Positions 1 to 7,429 are shown, numbered from the stretch's first letter. The stretch is 12,568 nucleotides of DNA from Alphaproteobacteria bacterium (GCA_016936785.1 JAFGXE010000035.1:1-12568); one strand, 5' to 3'. The notes: generated by a model from the sequence alone, not told the origin. Numbers and translations are program-made.

Positions 1-1170
1 AACGTCTGCATCAGGGACACTGAATCGGCGATAGATTTCAGCAAGAATCAGGTGATCTTGAGGGCGAATATTTTTTGAAAAAGCTTCTATATATTCGTCT
101 TTCATCATACGCATAGGTGCCACACCATGGGGTTGGAAAACACCGAGTATCCGTTTTGCAAAAGGTTGAACTGCTTTCAGGAGTGCTGCAATTTTATCGC
201 CATTATGAGCAAAGTCACAGACAACCCATGCACCACGTTTTTGTCCAATGATATCAAAGCGTTGTGCGGGGTTTTTAAATCCTTGGATTGCTTTTGAAAT
301 TTCTTCAAGTCCGTATCCAAGTGCGTGACAAATTGCAATTACTCCGAGTGCATTTGATACATTGTGTGCGCCTGGAATCGGAAGATTAAATTGCGTTTTA
401 TTGACTAAAAATTCCACGTGATCGAAAAAGTATTGGATGTCTTTTGCTTGAAGATCGGCGTGATTTTCTATACCATAAGTGATAACTTTTTTGCATTGTG
501 AACGATCGAGCTTTGAAACAAACGGACAGTCAACATTGATGAGTGATGCGATGGATCCTTTGTTAATGAAATTTTGAAAAATAGGAAGCATTTCTTCAAT
601 TGGATGATGATCTCGCGCAATATTATGGGCGAGCGCAATTACGGGTGGCACTTGGGCAATAATGTCATCTTCTTTGCCACTTTCGTCTGTTTCAATGACA
701 ACAAGGCCAGAGTTTCCAATCCGAATATGAGACTTAAAATTGCGCATTTCTGATCCGCAAAAGATTGTTGGATCTGCATTGAGTTGACTTAAAACATAGC
801 CAGCAAGAGATGTCGTTGTTGTTTTTCCTGAAGTGCCTGCGATACAGATATTTTTTTTATCTTTTAAAATTTCACCTAAGAGATGCGTTCGAAGCGTTTG
901 TTTTACGCCAAACTCAGTTGCTTTTGCGCGATCTTCAGTTTCTTCTCCAACCGCACGGGTATAGATCAGCATGTCTATATCAGAGGATACACCAGATCCA
1001 TCTTGTGGAAATGTTTGGATTCCTGCTTCATGGAGTTGTGTTTGAATTTCTTTGTTTTGATCAAAGTCAAATGTGCGGTCGGAGCCTGAGACGTCATGTC
1101 CTTGTGCGCGGAGATAAAATGCTAGTCCGTTCATGCCGTGACCTGCGATGCCTGTAAAAAAATATTTCAT
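1..1170 (-). CDS. MurC-like Mur ligase, divergent (C-terminus beyond window edge)
   Basis: The first 390 codons of a Mur ligase run off the left edge of the window. By family knowledge MurC joins L-Ala to UDP-MurNAc in the cytoplasm, using ATP. Visible are an N-terminal glycine-rich nucleotide-sugar fold (GIAGHGMNGLA, residues 7-17; GSD at 29-31), an ATP P-loop GTSGKTTTT (112-120), an acidic ETDES segment (160-164), a DH pair near 187-188, GAHNVSNALG (267-276), AQRF (302-305), DFAHN (319-323) and FQPH (345-348). These appear in MurC order. Several signature residues differ from standard MurC: GTSGKT for GTHGKT, DFAHN for DYAHH, and FQPHGV for FQPHRY. It may be a divergent MurC or a MurC paralogue with another substrate. 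The ATG at 1170 has AAGGA about 5 nt upstream. It shares the strand with tRNA-Cys and murF. Confidence 0.8.
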   Translation of the reverse strand, partial: MKYFFTGIAGHGMNGLAFYLRAQGHDVSGSDRTFDFDQNKEIQTQLHEAGIQTFPQDGSGVSSDIDMLIYTRAVGEETEDRAKATEFGVKQTLRTHLLGEILKDKKNICIAGTSGKTTTTSLAGYVLSQLNADPTIFCGSEMRNFKSHIRIGNSGLVVIETDESGKEDDIIAQVPPVIALAHNIARDHHPIEEMLPIFQNFINKGSIASLINVDCPFVSKLDRSQCKKVITYGIENHADLQAKDIQYFFDHVEFLVNKTQFNLPIPGAHNVSNALGVIAICHALGYGLEEISKAIQGFKNPAQRFDIIGQKRGAWVVCDFAHNGDKIAALLKAVQPFAKRILGVFQPHGVAPMRMMKDEYIEAFSKNIRPQDHLILAEIYRRFSVPDADV

Positions 1171-1215
1171 ATTATTCCTTTTTTCTGTAAGGAAGTTTAA
1201 CTTCATTGTCATCAA

Positions 1216-1244
1216 AATCTATCAGAAAAATGACATCAGCGCAA
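1216..1244 (-). promoter_or_regulatory. Candidate sigma70 promoter for the MurC-like gene
   Basis: On the minus strand TTGCGC (1244-1239) and TAGATT (1221-1216) are separated by exactly 17 bp. Transcription would start near 1209, about 39 nt ahead of the ATG at 1170. Each hexamer matches consensus at only four positions, so this is a plausible but unproven site. Confidence 0.35.
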
Positions 1245-1293
1245 ATGTTTTTTGGTAAATCTATCGAAATGTTATTTTTGTGCAAAAGCTTCG

Positions 1294-1309
1294 ATGAAGT
1301 GCGCTTCAT
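1294..1309. repeat. Short perfect hairpin between tRNA-Cys and the MurC-like gene
   Basis: ATGAAG and CTTCAT flank a 4-nt loop TGCG, giving a perfect 6-bp stem. There is no T-run on either side, so it does not look like an intrinsic terminator. It may be a processing or pausing structure in a minus-strand transcript reading from tRNA-Cys towards the MurC-like gene, or chance. Confidence 0.4.
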
Positions 1310-1372
1310 ACCGCACATGGAAATTTTTTGTGCATTTGATTTGAAGGATTCCTTAAGGATTTTTTAAATAAG

Positions 1373-1446
1373 TGGAGGCCGGTACCGGAGTTGAACCGAT
1401 GTACAAGGATTTGCAGTCCTCTGCATAGCCACTCTGCCAACCGGCC
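1373..1446 (-). tRNA. tRNA-Cys (anticodon GCA)
   Basis: The minus strand folds as a complete cloverleaf. The 7-bp acceptor GGCCGGT/ACCGGCC is perfect. The anticodon arm GAGGA-CTGCAAA-TCCTT carries GCA, and the T arm ATCGG-TTCAACT-CCGGT contains the canonical TTC. The discriminator base is U73, as expected for tRNA-Cys, and CCA is encoded (TGG at 1373-1375 on the plus strand). It lies between murF and the MurC-like gene on the same strand. No separate promoter or terminator was clear, so co-transcription with murF is possible. Confidence 0.97.
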
Positions 1447-1546
1447 TCAAAAAAGAATGTTGATTACCTAAAGACTCACTGTAAAAATAATGCCAATTGT
1501 AAACGGTTCCATTCTTCGCTCCATTTTACGGATCTCAAACGACAAA

Positions 1547-2887
1547 TCAACCGTTTTTTTTCTTGAGGCGTTCTGCAAGTTTGTAGACTTGGCTTGAATA
1601 GCGCGCACCTTTAATGAAGAGGGCATCCTCATCTTGAAGGATATCTTCAACTTGTGTGCCGAGATCTTCGAGCTTTTGGACACGCGCGATGTTTTCTTTA
1701 TTCTTAATTTCTTCGAGAATCCATTTCGTCGGTTCGCCGACGAGGAAGAGATAATCGAGAGTGAGTTTATTTAAAAGTTTTCCAACTGTGCGGTGTTGAG
1801 ATTCCATCTCAGGCCCAAGCTCCGCCATGTTTCCAATGACTGCGATTTTACGTTTGCTTTCTGTATTCATCAAGCGTTGGAGGCCAATTTCCATTGCGAT
1901 TGCGTGTCCACCACCATAGGAATCGTCGACGAGTGTAATTTGTTTTCCGTCAATTTTTAGGGGTAAGATTGTTCCGCGTTCATCTGCTGGTTTTATCTCT
2001 TTCAAAAGGGGGAGGAGTTTCTGCATATCTAATTCAAGCGCAAAACCAACTGTTGCGACAGCCATTGAATTATATCGGAAGGCAATATTATCTTCTGGGA
2101 TTTCATAGTTTACAAGAATGCTGTTAATTTCGATAGAAACTGTTTTTCCTGTGGCGCCAATGAGTTGAATATTTTGTCCTTTTTCTCCAAATGTCAGAAT
2201 CTTTTGGTTCTCGGAAATCTGTGCTTTAAGGATGTCGGCATGGTTTGAGTCTGCATTGTAAATTGCTGTTCCATTCTCTTTGAGTCCTTTAAAGATCTGT
2301 CCTTTTTCAAATGCGATTTGTTCGACAGAGTCAAAATAATCAAGATGCATTGGGTAGACATTTATGACAAGGGCAATATCTGGTTCAACCATGCGTGTGA
2401 GTTTTATCATTTCTCCGACTTTACTCATGCCTATTTCGATAATGGCAAAATCGGCGGTCATATCAAGATTACAAAGCACTTGAGGCACACCAAGTTGCGA
2501 ATTAAGATTTTTAGGTGTGGCATAGACTTTTCCAAAATGAGAAAGGACATATTTGAGGGCTTCTTTTGTAGAGGTTTTACCTGAACTCCCTGTCAACCCG
2601 ACTACTTTTCCCTTAAATTCACGGCGGAATTTAAGTCCAATTTGTGCGTATGCGTCAAAAGTATCGTCTACGTGAATGAGTTTTTCTTGAGGAAGATTCG
2701 GGAGGTTTTCAGACACGATGGCATATTTTGCGCCGTTTTTAAGCGCTTGTTCAACAAATGAATGGGCATTTACTTCTTCATCATCTGCACGGATTCCTTT
2801 GAGCGCAAGAAAAACTTCTCCACCTTTAATTGTGCGGGTGTCTGTTGTAATTCTGAAGTTTGTTTTTAAAAGTTCTGTGAAATTCAT
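1547..2887 (-). CDS. murF: UDP-N-acetylmuramoyl-tripeptide--D-alanyl-D-alanine ligase
   Basis: MurF adds the D-Ala-D-Ala dipeptide to UDP-MurNAc-tripeptide in the cytoplasm, using ATP. The protein is 446 residues, normal for the family. In order: an N-terminal domain with DTRTIKGGEVFLALKG (about 16-31), the ATP P-loop TGSSGKTSTK (99-108), KNLNSQLGVP (126-135) typical of MurF, EIGM with GEM (151-160), the probable carbamylated Lys195 in FEKGQI, NAD (211-213), and a C-terminal domain with AVIGNMAELG (349-358). The usual DxSYNANP motif reads DDSYGGGHAIAM (321-332), so the normally conserved Asn is missing. Its substrate dipeptide would be made by Ddl, encoded divergently 57 bp away. The leader has only a weak AAAAGG ribosome site. 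Confidence 0.93.
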   Translation of the reverse strand: MNFTELLKTNFRITTDTRTIKGGEVFLALKGIRADDEEVNAHSFVEQALKNGAKYAIVSENLPNLPQEKLIHVDDTFDAYAQIGLKFRREFKGKVVGLTGSSGKTSTKEALKYVLSHFGKVYATPKNLNSQLGVPQVLCNLDMTADFAIIEIGMSKVGEMIKLTRMVEPDIALVINVYPMHLDYFDSVEQIAFEKGQIFKGLKENGTAIYNADSNHADILKAQISENQKILTFGEKGQNIQLIGATGKTVSIEINSILVNYEIPEDNIAFRYNSMAVATVGFALELDMQKLLPLLKEIKPADERGTILPLKIDGKQITLVDDSYGGGHAIAMEIGLQRLMNTESKRKIAVIGNMAELGPEMESQHRTVGKLLNKLTLDYLFLVGEPTKWILEEIKNKENIARVQKLEDLGTQVEDILQDEDALFIKGARYSSQVYKLAERLKKKNG

Positions 2888-2944
2888 TGAAAATTGCCTT
2901 TTACTTTGTTAGAGTATTCTAACAAATTTAAAAAAGGATTTCAA
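2887..2944. promoter_or_regulatory. Interlocked divergent promoters of murF and ddl with a 9-bp inverted repeat
   Basis: For ddl, TTGAAA (2887-2892), a 17-bp spacer and TAGAGT (2910-2915) form a plus-strand promoter. For murF, TTGAAA (2944-2939 on the minus strand), a 17-bp spacer and TAGAAT (2921-2916) form a minus-strand promoter. The two -10 boxes abut head to head inside a perfect inverted repeat: TTTGTTAGA at 2905-2913 and TCTAACAAA at 2918-2926, around a 4-nt centre. Each promoter covers the other's start region, so two RNA polymerases could hardly bind at once. The repeat could also be an operator; no known regulator site is recognised. Confidence 0.6.
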
Positions 2945-3853
2945 ATGGTAAAAGTCTGTGTTTTAAAAGGTGGATTGTCTTCCGAACGCGAAGTCAGTTT
3001 AATGAGCGCCAAAGGCTTGAGCGTTGCACTAAAAGAAAAAGGGTATGATGTCATTGAGCATGATTATCAGTCTCTTGATTCTTTGATTGGTTTTCTAAAA
3101 TCAAATCCAGTTGATGTTGTGTTTAATGCCCTTCATGGTGGAGATGGTGAAGACGGTGGAATTTCAGCTGTTCTTGATATGTTGAAAATTCCATATACAC
3201 ACTCGGATCATCGCGCTTGTGCTTTGGCCATGGATAAAGAAAAAACAAAAGTATTCGCAAAAACATTTAACGTCGTGGTTCCCGGGGGATATCAAATTGA
3301 CTCCCCGCGTGAGATCGAAGACTTGCCGTATTATCCCATGGTCGTAAAACCTGTTGATGAAGGATCAAGTGTTGGCATTCATATCGTCAAAGACCAAGCC
3401 CAGTGGAACATTGTTAAAAACGAGCTGGATCTAAGTAAAACATGGATGATTGAAGAATATATTCCGGGATTGGAACTGACTACGGCCGTGTTGTTTGATG
3501 AAGCTTTGACCGTAACTGACCTTAAGCCATCCGTCGAATTTTATGATTACGAAGCAAAATATACAGACGGTATTACAACGCATACAATCCCTGCGGATAT
3601 TCCAAAAGATGTTTTTGAAAAATGCAAGTTGTGGGCACTCGAAATGCATCAAAGAATCGGATGTCGTCAGATTTCAAGATCTGATTTTCGCTATGACCCA
3701 AAGACGAATACGTTGGCTTTTTTGGAAATCAATACACATCCGGGCTTTACAAACCTGTCTCTTCTCCCAGAACAATATATTTTTGCAAAGAAAAAAACAT
3801 ACGCAGATTTATGTGACTTGCTTGTGAAAGATTCTTTAAAAAATGCGTTGTAA
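2945..3853 (+). CDS. ddl: D-alanine--D-alanine ligase
   Basis: Ddl condenses two D-Ala molecules with ATP, making the dipeptide that MurF uses. From the ATG at 2945 the protein has 302 residues and the ATP-grasp family motifs: KGGLSSEREVS (8-18), FNALHGGDGEDG (60-71), YTHS (84-87), AMDKEKTK (95-102), the substrate loop VKPVDEGSSVGIH (134-146), Tyr206 in EAKYTDG, SRSDFRYD (244-251) and the Mg-binding EINTHPG (261-267). Tyr206 in the KY motif is the residue expected for D-Ala-D-Ala rather than D-Ala-D-Lac ligases. An in-frame TTG at 2894 would extend it by 17 residues, but AAGGA at 2934-2938, 6 nt before ATG, decides the start. The end overlaps truA by 11 bp. Confidence 0.95.
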   Translation: MVKVCVLKGGLSSEREVSLMSAKGLSVALKEKGYDVIEHDYQSLDSLIGFLKSNPVDVVFNALHGGDGEDGGISAVLDMLKIPYTHSDHRACALAMDKEKTKVFAKTFNVVVPGGYQIDSPREIEDLPYYPMVVKPVDEGSSVGIHIVKDQAQWNIVKNELDLSKTWMIEEYIPGLELTTAVLFDEALTVTDLKPSVEFYDYEAKYTDGITTHTIPADIPKDVFEKCKLWALEMHQRIGCRQISRSDFRYDPKTNTLAFLEINTHPGFTNLSLLPEQYIFAKKKTYADLCDLLVKDSLKNAL

Positions 3854-4577
3854 GCTCACAATTGAATATGATGGAACGGGGTATCACGGTTGGCAACGTC
3901 AAGATGATTTGCCGACGATTCAGGGTGCGATAGAAGAGGCTGTTTTTCAATTTTCTCAGGTAAAAACAGAGGTCTATGGATCGGGGCGGACGGATGCGGG
4001 TGTGCATGCTTTAGGGCAAGTTGCGCATGTTGATTTGCCGAAAGAATATCCGCTTCACAAAATTCAAATGGGACTCAATTTTTACTTGAAAGATGAAGGG
4101 ATTAGGATTGTTTCTGTAGAGAATACTTCAGGTGAATTTCATGCACGATTTGATGCAAAAAAACGACATTACCTTTATCGTGTTTTGAATCGTTTTTCGG
4201 AATCCGCGTTGGATAAAAATCGCGTGTGGTGGGTGCCTCAAGACATCAATCTTGAAGCAATGAAAATGGCGTCAAAGTTTCTTATTGGACGTCATGATTT
4301 TTCAGCTTTTCGGGCAAGCGAATGTCAAGCGGAATCACCTGTGAGAACCTTGGATAATATACAAATTGAAAAAGTGAATGACGAAATACATTTTCATGTT
4401 TCTGCACGTTCATTTCTTCATCATCAAGTGCGGAATTTTGTCGGATCTTTGATTGAGATCGGGCAGGGAAAGTATCCACCTGAGTGGATTAAAGAGGTTC
4501 TTGAATCTTTAGACCGAACGAAAGCAGGAGTTTCTGCTCCGGCATGTGGATTGTATTTTGAAAAGGTTTTATATTAA
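3843..4577 (+). CDS. truA: tRNA pseudouridine(38-40) synthase
   Basis: TruA converts uridines 38-40 of the tRNA anticodon arm to pseudouridine. The 244-residue protein has the usual bacterial length. Visible are EYDGTGYHGWQ (8-18), the catalytic block GSGRTDAGVHA (46-56) with Asp51 as nucleophile, HARFDAKKRHYLYRV, GRHDFSAFRAS, and the C-terminal FLHHQVRNFVGSL. The ATG overlaps the last 11 bp of ddl, so the two are translationally coupled and share the ddl promoter. The next promoter begins 2 bp after its stop codon and there is no clear terminator, so some read-through into the lipoprotein gene is likely. Confidence 0.96.
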   Translation: MRCKLTIEYDGTGYHGWQRQDDLPTIQGAIEEAVFQFSQVKTEVYGSGRTDAGVHALGQVAHVDLPKEYPLHKIQMGLNFYLKDEGIRIVSVENTSGEFHARFDAKKRHYLYRVLNRFSESALDKNRVWWVPQDINLEAMKMASKFLIGRHDFSAFRASECQAESPVRTLDNIQIEKVNDEIHFHVSARSFLHHQVRNFVGSLIEIGQGKYPPEWIKEVLESLDRTKAGVSAPACGLYFEKVLY

Positions 4578-4578
4578 G

Positions 4579-4607
4579 TTGACTTTTTAATTTTCTGTTG
4601 CTCTAAT
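4579..4607 (+). promoter_or_regulatory. Sigma70-type promoter of the lipoprotein-HAD pair
   Basis: TTGACT (4579-4584) and TCTAAT (4602-4607) are separated by 17 bp, and each hexamer matches consensus at five of six positions. This is the best-matching promoter in the window. Transcription would start near 4614, about 20 nt before the ATG at 4634, which has AAGGA at 4623-4627. Confidence 0.65.
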
Positions 4608-4633
4608 TCTTTTGAATAAAAAAAGGATTTTAG

Positions 4634-5200
4634 ATGAAAAAATGGCGGCATATTGTTATTTCTTTAGCATTCTTGTCAATGATTTTAAGTGCGTGTAAAA
4701 AGGATGAAATACATACATACAATTCAAATGGTGTGATTTCACCAAATGGCACAACGTATGAATGGACTTTTAATCGAGATGATTTGCCTCAAATTGCAGG
4801 ACTTCGTATTGAACCTTCGTATGCTTTGGATCATATTGACACAATCATCTATTCTTATCTAGATAGCACAGCAACTTTTTGGGTTGATTCTGTTGGTCAC
4901 CCAATTGACACAACATATGAATTTTTTGTAAATGATTCTATGTCGTTAGTGCCTTATTATAACAAAGTTATTGATATTAGAGGCTGGGATCATGATGGCA
5001 ATTATTCAGTGCAAGTTGATCCTTCTCAAGATAATGCAACAGGTGAGATACCATTAGGAAGTTTGAATATAACCTATGAGTATCCTTTTTCAGAAGAGCA
5101 AGATTTTGATTTTTTTGTTCAGGCACCACAGGGTGACATCCAATCTACTTCTTTGCGTGATGAGATTTTATTTCAGTACCTTGAAATACCTGGAAAATAA
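4634..5200 (+). CDS. Putative lipoprotein of unknown function
   Basis: The 188-residue product begins with a basic, hydrophobic signal peptide and a lipobox ILSAC, so Cys21 should be lipidated by signal peptidase II processing. Position +2 is Lys, which in Gram-negatives usually means export to the outer membrane. The mature part is rich in Asp, Ser, Thr, Tyr and aromatic residues, contains WDHDGNYSV (about 115-123) and has no recognised enzyme motif; a beta-rich fold is likely. The CKKDE start after the lipobox and the acidic, Thr-rich style recall Bacteroidota lipoproteins, which is odd next to alphaproteobacterial-type genes. It has its own promoter and a good ribosome site, and the HAD gene starts right after its stop codon. 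No function can be assigned. Confidence 0.85.
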   Translation: MKKWRHIVISLAFLSMILSACKKDEIHTYNSNGVISPNGTTYEWTFNRDDLPQIAGLRIEPSYALDHIDTIIYSYLDSTATFWVDSVGHPIDTTYEFFVNDSMSLVPYYNKVIDIRGWDHDGNYSVQVDPSQDNATGEIPLGSLNITYEYPFSEEQDFDFFVQAPQGDIQSTSLRDEILFQYLEIPGK

Positions 5201-5872
5201 ATGGACGAAACAAAACAACTTTTATCTCAAGAAAACACCGTCATTTTTGTCGATTTTGATGATACGCTTTACCATATCAAAGAAGGACAGGGGAAAGCAT
5301 ACTATCGTGTTTTCCGAGATTCTCAAGCACGAATTTTAAGAGATTTATTCCCAGATTTGGAAAAAGAAATGTCTCAATCTTTTGAAGATATTGCTCAAAT
5401 GTATTGGGAGAAATATGGACATCTTCTAAATGGAATTTTCCAAGAACAAGGTCATAGAAAGTTTACCTTTAAAGATGAATATCAACTGACAAAAGATGAG
5501 TTGGATCGCCTCGCTAAAGCGATGACACCAAATAAAGATCTTGTTAAATGGCTTGCTTCTCTTCCACATAATGTGAAGATTATTTCAGACAGTTTCACAC
5601 CATGGATTGAAAGTATGTCTCAACGTCTTGAGATTGATCTCAGTCCTTTTGGTGAAATTGGGAGTATTGAAAAGCGGAATCTTTTTGCGAAAAGTGATAA
5701 AGAAGCATGGGAATGTTTAACGCAAAAATATTCAAAGTATCCCAATAAAATTCTTCTTGATGATAATTCTCATGTTGGGAAAGTTGCGGAGTCTTGTGGT
5801 GTTCATGTGCCTTGGAGTCGTGGTAAAGGTGAAATTGAAGAATATTTTTCTTCTTTAATTAATTCCCGATAG
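5201..5872 (+). CDS. HAD-superfamily hydrolase (phosphatase-like)
   Basis: The 223-residue protein has the four haloacid dehalogenase motifs. Motif I is FVDFDDTLY (17-24) with nucleophile Asp18 and acid/base Asp20. Motif II is KIISDS (126-131). A lysine near 158-165 can serve as motif III, and motif IV is LLDDNS (185-190) with Asp187/Asp188. The helical insert between motifs I and II (about 30-115) would be a C1-type cap, as in small-molecule phosphatases such as nucleotidases or phosphoglycolate-type enzymes; the substrate cannot be read from sequence. The ATG directly follows the lipoprotein stop codon, so the two form one transcription unit. The last 14 bp overlap the convergent 3' end of mlaF. 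Confidence 0.85.
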   Translation: MDETKQLLSQENTVIFVDFDDTLYHIKEGQGKAYYRVFRDSQARILRDLFPDLEKEMSQSFEDIAQMYWEKYGHLLNGIFQEQGHRKFTFKDEYQLTKDELDRLAKAMTPNKDLVKWLASLPHNVKIISDSFTPWIESMSQRLEIDLSPFGEIGSIEKRNLFAKSDKEAWECLTQKYSKYPNKILLDDNSHVGKVAESCGVHVPWSRGKGEIEEYFSSLINSR

Positions 5873-6614
5873 GGCCTTTTGTCGCCCCTGTTTTCATTTG
5901 GACAATGTAAGGATCTTTTGTTTTGAGAAATTCATCTTTTGTGCCTTCCCAAACAATTCTTCCATCATAGAGCATTGCAATACGATCAGCAATCGTTGTG
6001 GCTGATTTAATGTCATGGGTGATCGTCACTGCTGTTGCACCGAGTTTTTTGACACTCTTGACGATGAGTTGATTAATGGTTTCTGCCATGACAGGATCTA
6101 GTCCTGTTGTCGGTTCATCAAAAAATAGAATTTCTGGTTTGATGGCAATCGCCCGTGCGAGACTGACGCGTTTTTTCATCCCTCCAGAAAGATCCGCAGG
6201 ATATTGCTCTGCGATACTTTTTGAAAGACCAACAGATTCAAGATATTTTTCTGCTTCTTTGCGTGCTTGATCGATAGGCATGTGTTGGGCTTCCATGAGT
6301 CCAAAAGCAACATTTTCCCAAACGGAAAGACTATCAAACAACGCGCCACCTTGGAAAAGCATGCCCATTTGTTTGTAAAAAGGTTCACGTTTTCTTTCAG
6401 AAAGATGGGTCGTTTCAATGCCATCAATATAGATTTCTCCTTTATCGGGTGCAATCAATCCGAGAATATTTTTGATGAGAACAGACTTTCCTGTTCCTGA
6501 TGGCCCAATAATAACAAGAGACTCGGCTTGTTGGACTTCAAGAGAGACACCATAAAGCACTTTCTTTGAGCCAAAGGCTTTATGGAGATTTTTGATTTTG
6601 ATTTTTGATTTCAT
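5859..6614 (-). CDS. mlaF: ABC transporter ATP-binding protein, MlaF type
   Basis: MlaF is the cytoplasmic ATPase of the Mla/MCE phospholipid transporter, which moves lipids between the inner and outer membranes. The 251-residue protein has Walker A GPSGTGKS (37-44), Q-loop Gln88 in FQGGALFDSL, signature LSGGM (142-146), Walker B ILFFDEP (162-168) and H-loop His200. GALFDSLSVWENVAFGL is typical of the MlaF/Ttg2A branch. It begins 2 nt after the mlaE stop codon, with TGGAG at the mlaE end as ribosome site, so the two are one operon. The usual next gene, mlaD (MCE domain), is not there: the convergent HAD gene overlaps its 3' end by 14 bp. Confidence 0.93.
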   Translation of the reverse strand: MKSKIKIKNLHKAFGSKKVLYGVSLEVQQAESLVIIGPSGTGKSVLIKNILGLIAPDKGEIYIDGIETTHLSERKREPFYKQMGMLFQGGALFDSLSVWENVAFGLMEAQHMPIDQARKEAEKYLESVGLSKSIAEQYPADLSGGMKKRVSLARAIAIKPEILFFDEPTTGLDPVMAETINQLIVKSVKKLGATAVTITHDIKSATTIADRIAMLYDGRIVWEGTKDEFLKTKDPYIVQMKTGATKGPIGN

Positions 6615-6616
6615 TC

Positions 6617-7393
6617 TTAAACTCCAAAAAATAGTTCTGTGATAAAGTAATTTGTGAGGAGGACGATAACAGATCCTGAGACAACGGCAAGGGTTGTTGC
6701 TGTTCCAACGCCTTCTGCCCCGCCTTTAGAATGATAGCCATGATAACATCCAAGTGCTGCAATGAAAAATCCAAAGACAACGGCTTTAACAAGGCCTGAG
6801 ACAACATCAAGTGTTTCGAGGTTCATAAATGTTTTCTGGAGATAGATTGAGGGATTAAATCCAAGTTGCTCAACCGCAATCAGAAATCCGCCGAAGACAC
6901 CGATAATATCTGCAATGATGACAAGAATTGGGAGCATAAGCACAGACGCGATAACACGTGGAGCAATAAGGTAGTGGAATGGATTTACAGAGAGTGTTTT
7001 GAGTGCATCCAATTGTTCAGATACTTTCATTGTTCCTATTTCTGCGGCAATTGCGGCACCGACGCGTCCTGCAACCATGAGTCCTGCAAACACGGGTCCC
7101 ATTTCACGCACCATTGAAATGACAACAACCATTGCGACAGCACCCTCAGCTGAGAATCGTGAAAATCCTGAGTAAGTTTGAAGGGCGAGCACCATTCCTG
7201 AGAAAGCTGCGGTTAGTCCGACAACAGGGAGAGAATAAAATCCAATGCGGAGGAATTGTTTAAAGATCAATTTGGGATAAAAGGGTGGGGTAAATGAGGC
7301 TTTGATAATTTGTCCAAGAAATGAAACAAAGCGTCCAACTGTTTCAAACATGCCGAGTGCAAAATGACCTAAAGAAGGAATAAAATTTTTCAT
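6617..7393 (-). CDS. mlaE: ABC transporter permease, MlaE/YrbE type
   Basis: MlaE is the inner-membrane permease partner of MlaF. From the ATG at 7393 it has 258 residues, the normal family length: an N-terminal amphipathic region (about 1-45), a first membrane segment at SLPVVGLTAAFSGMVLAL (54-71), the family core REMGPVFAGLMVAGRVGAA (96-114) followed by AAEIGTMKVSEQLDAL, and hydrophobic segments near 148-173, 200-216 and 235-250. A TTG at 7447 would add 18 residues, but the family alignment and the promoter position favour 7393. There is no ribosome site ahead of that ATG. The promoter's -10 box lies only 7 nt upstream, so the mRNA should be leaderless. Confidence 0.92.
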   Translation of the reverse strand: MKNFIPSLGHFALGMFETVGRFVSFLGQIIKASFTPPFYPKLIFKQFLRIGFYSLPVVGLTAAFSGMVLALQTYSGFSRFSAEGAVAMVVVISMVREMGPVFAGLMVAGRVGAAIAAEIGTMKVSEQLDALKTLSVNPFHYLIAPRVIASVLMLPILVIIADIIGVFGGFLIAVEQLGFNPSIYLQKTFMNLETLDVVSGLVKAVVFGFFIAALGCYHGYHSKGGAEGVGTATTLAVVSGSVIVLLTNYFITELFFGV

Positions 7394-7400
7394 GAAAGTC

Positions 7401-7429
7401 AGAATAGGCGATATTAAAATTGCTTTCAA
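7401..7429 (-). promoter_or_regulatory. mlaE promoter, leaderless start, possible heat-shock sigma site
   Basis: On the minus strand TTGAAA (7429-7424) and TATTCT (7406-7401) are spaced by 17 bp. Only 7 nt separate the -10 box from the mlaE ATG (7393), so the transcript should begin at or next to the start codon. The same stretch reads CTTG (7430-7427), 18 nt, then CCTATTC, close to the alphaproteobacterial RpoH pattern CTTG-N17/18-CYTATNT with one mismatch. Confidence 0.5.

Noticed and set aside
810..1157. 115-codon plus-strand open frame
   Set aside because: It is the complement of the MurC-like gene; the minus-strand reading has the Mur ligase motifs.
1344..1366. AAGGATTCCTTAAGGA followed by T-run near the tRNA-Cys 3' side
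   Set aside because: The palindrome has no proper loop and the T-run is on the plus strand, where no gene ends.
1499..1556. 8-bp inverted repeat AAACGGTT/AACCGTTT after murF
   Set aside because: The arms are about 41 nt apart and the T-run is on the wrong strand for murF termination; probably chance.
2894..2944. Upstream TTG start extending Ddl by 17 residues
   Set aside because: The extension crosses the promoter and palindrome and has no ribosome site; AAGGA before ATG 2945 and the family N-terminus decide otherwise.
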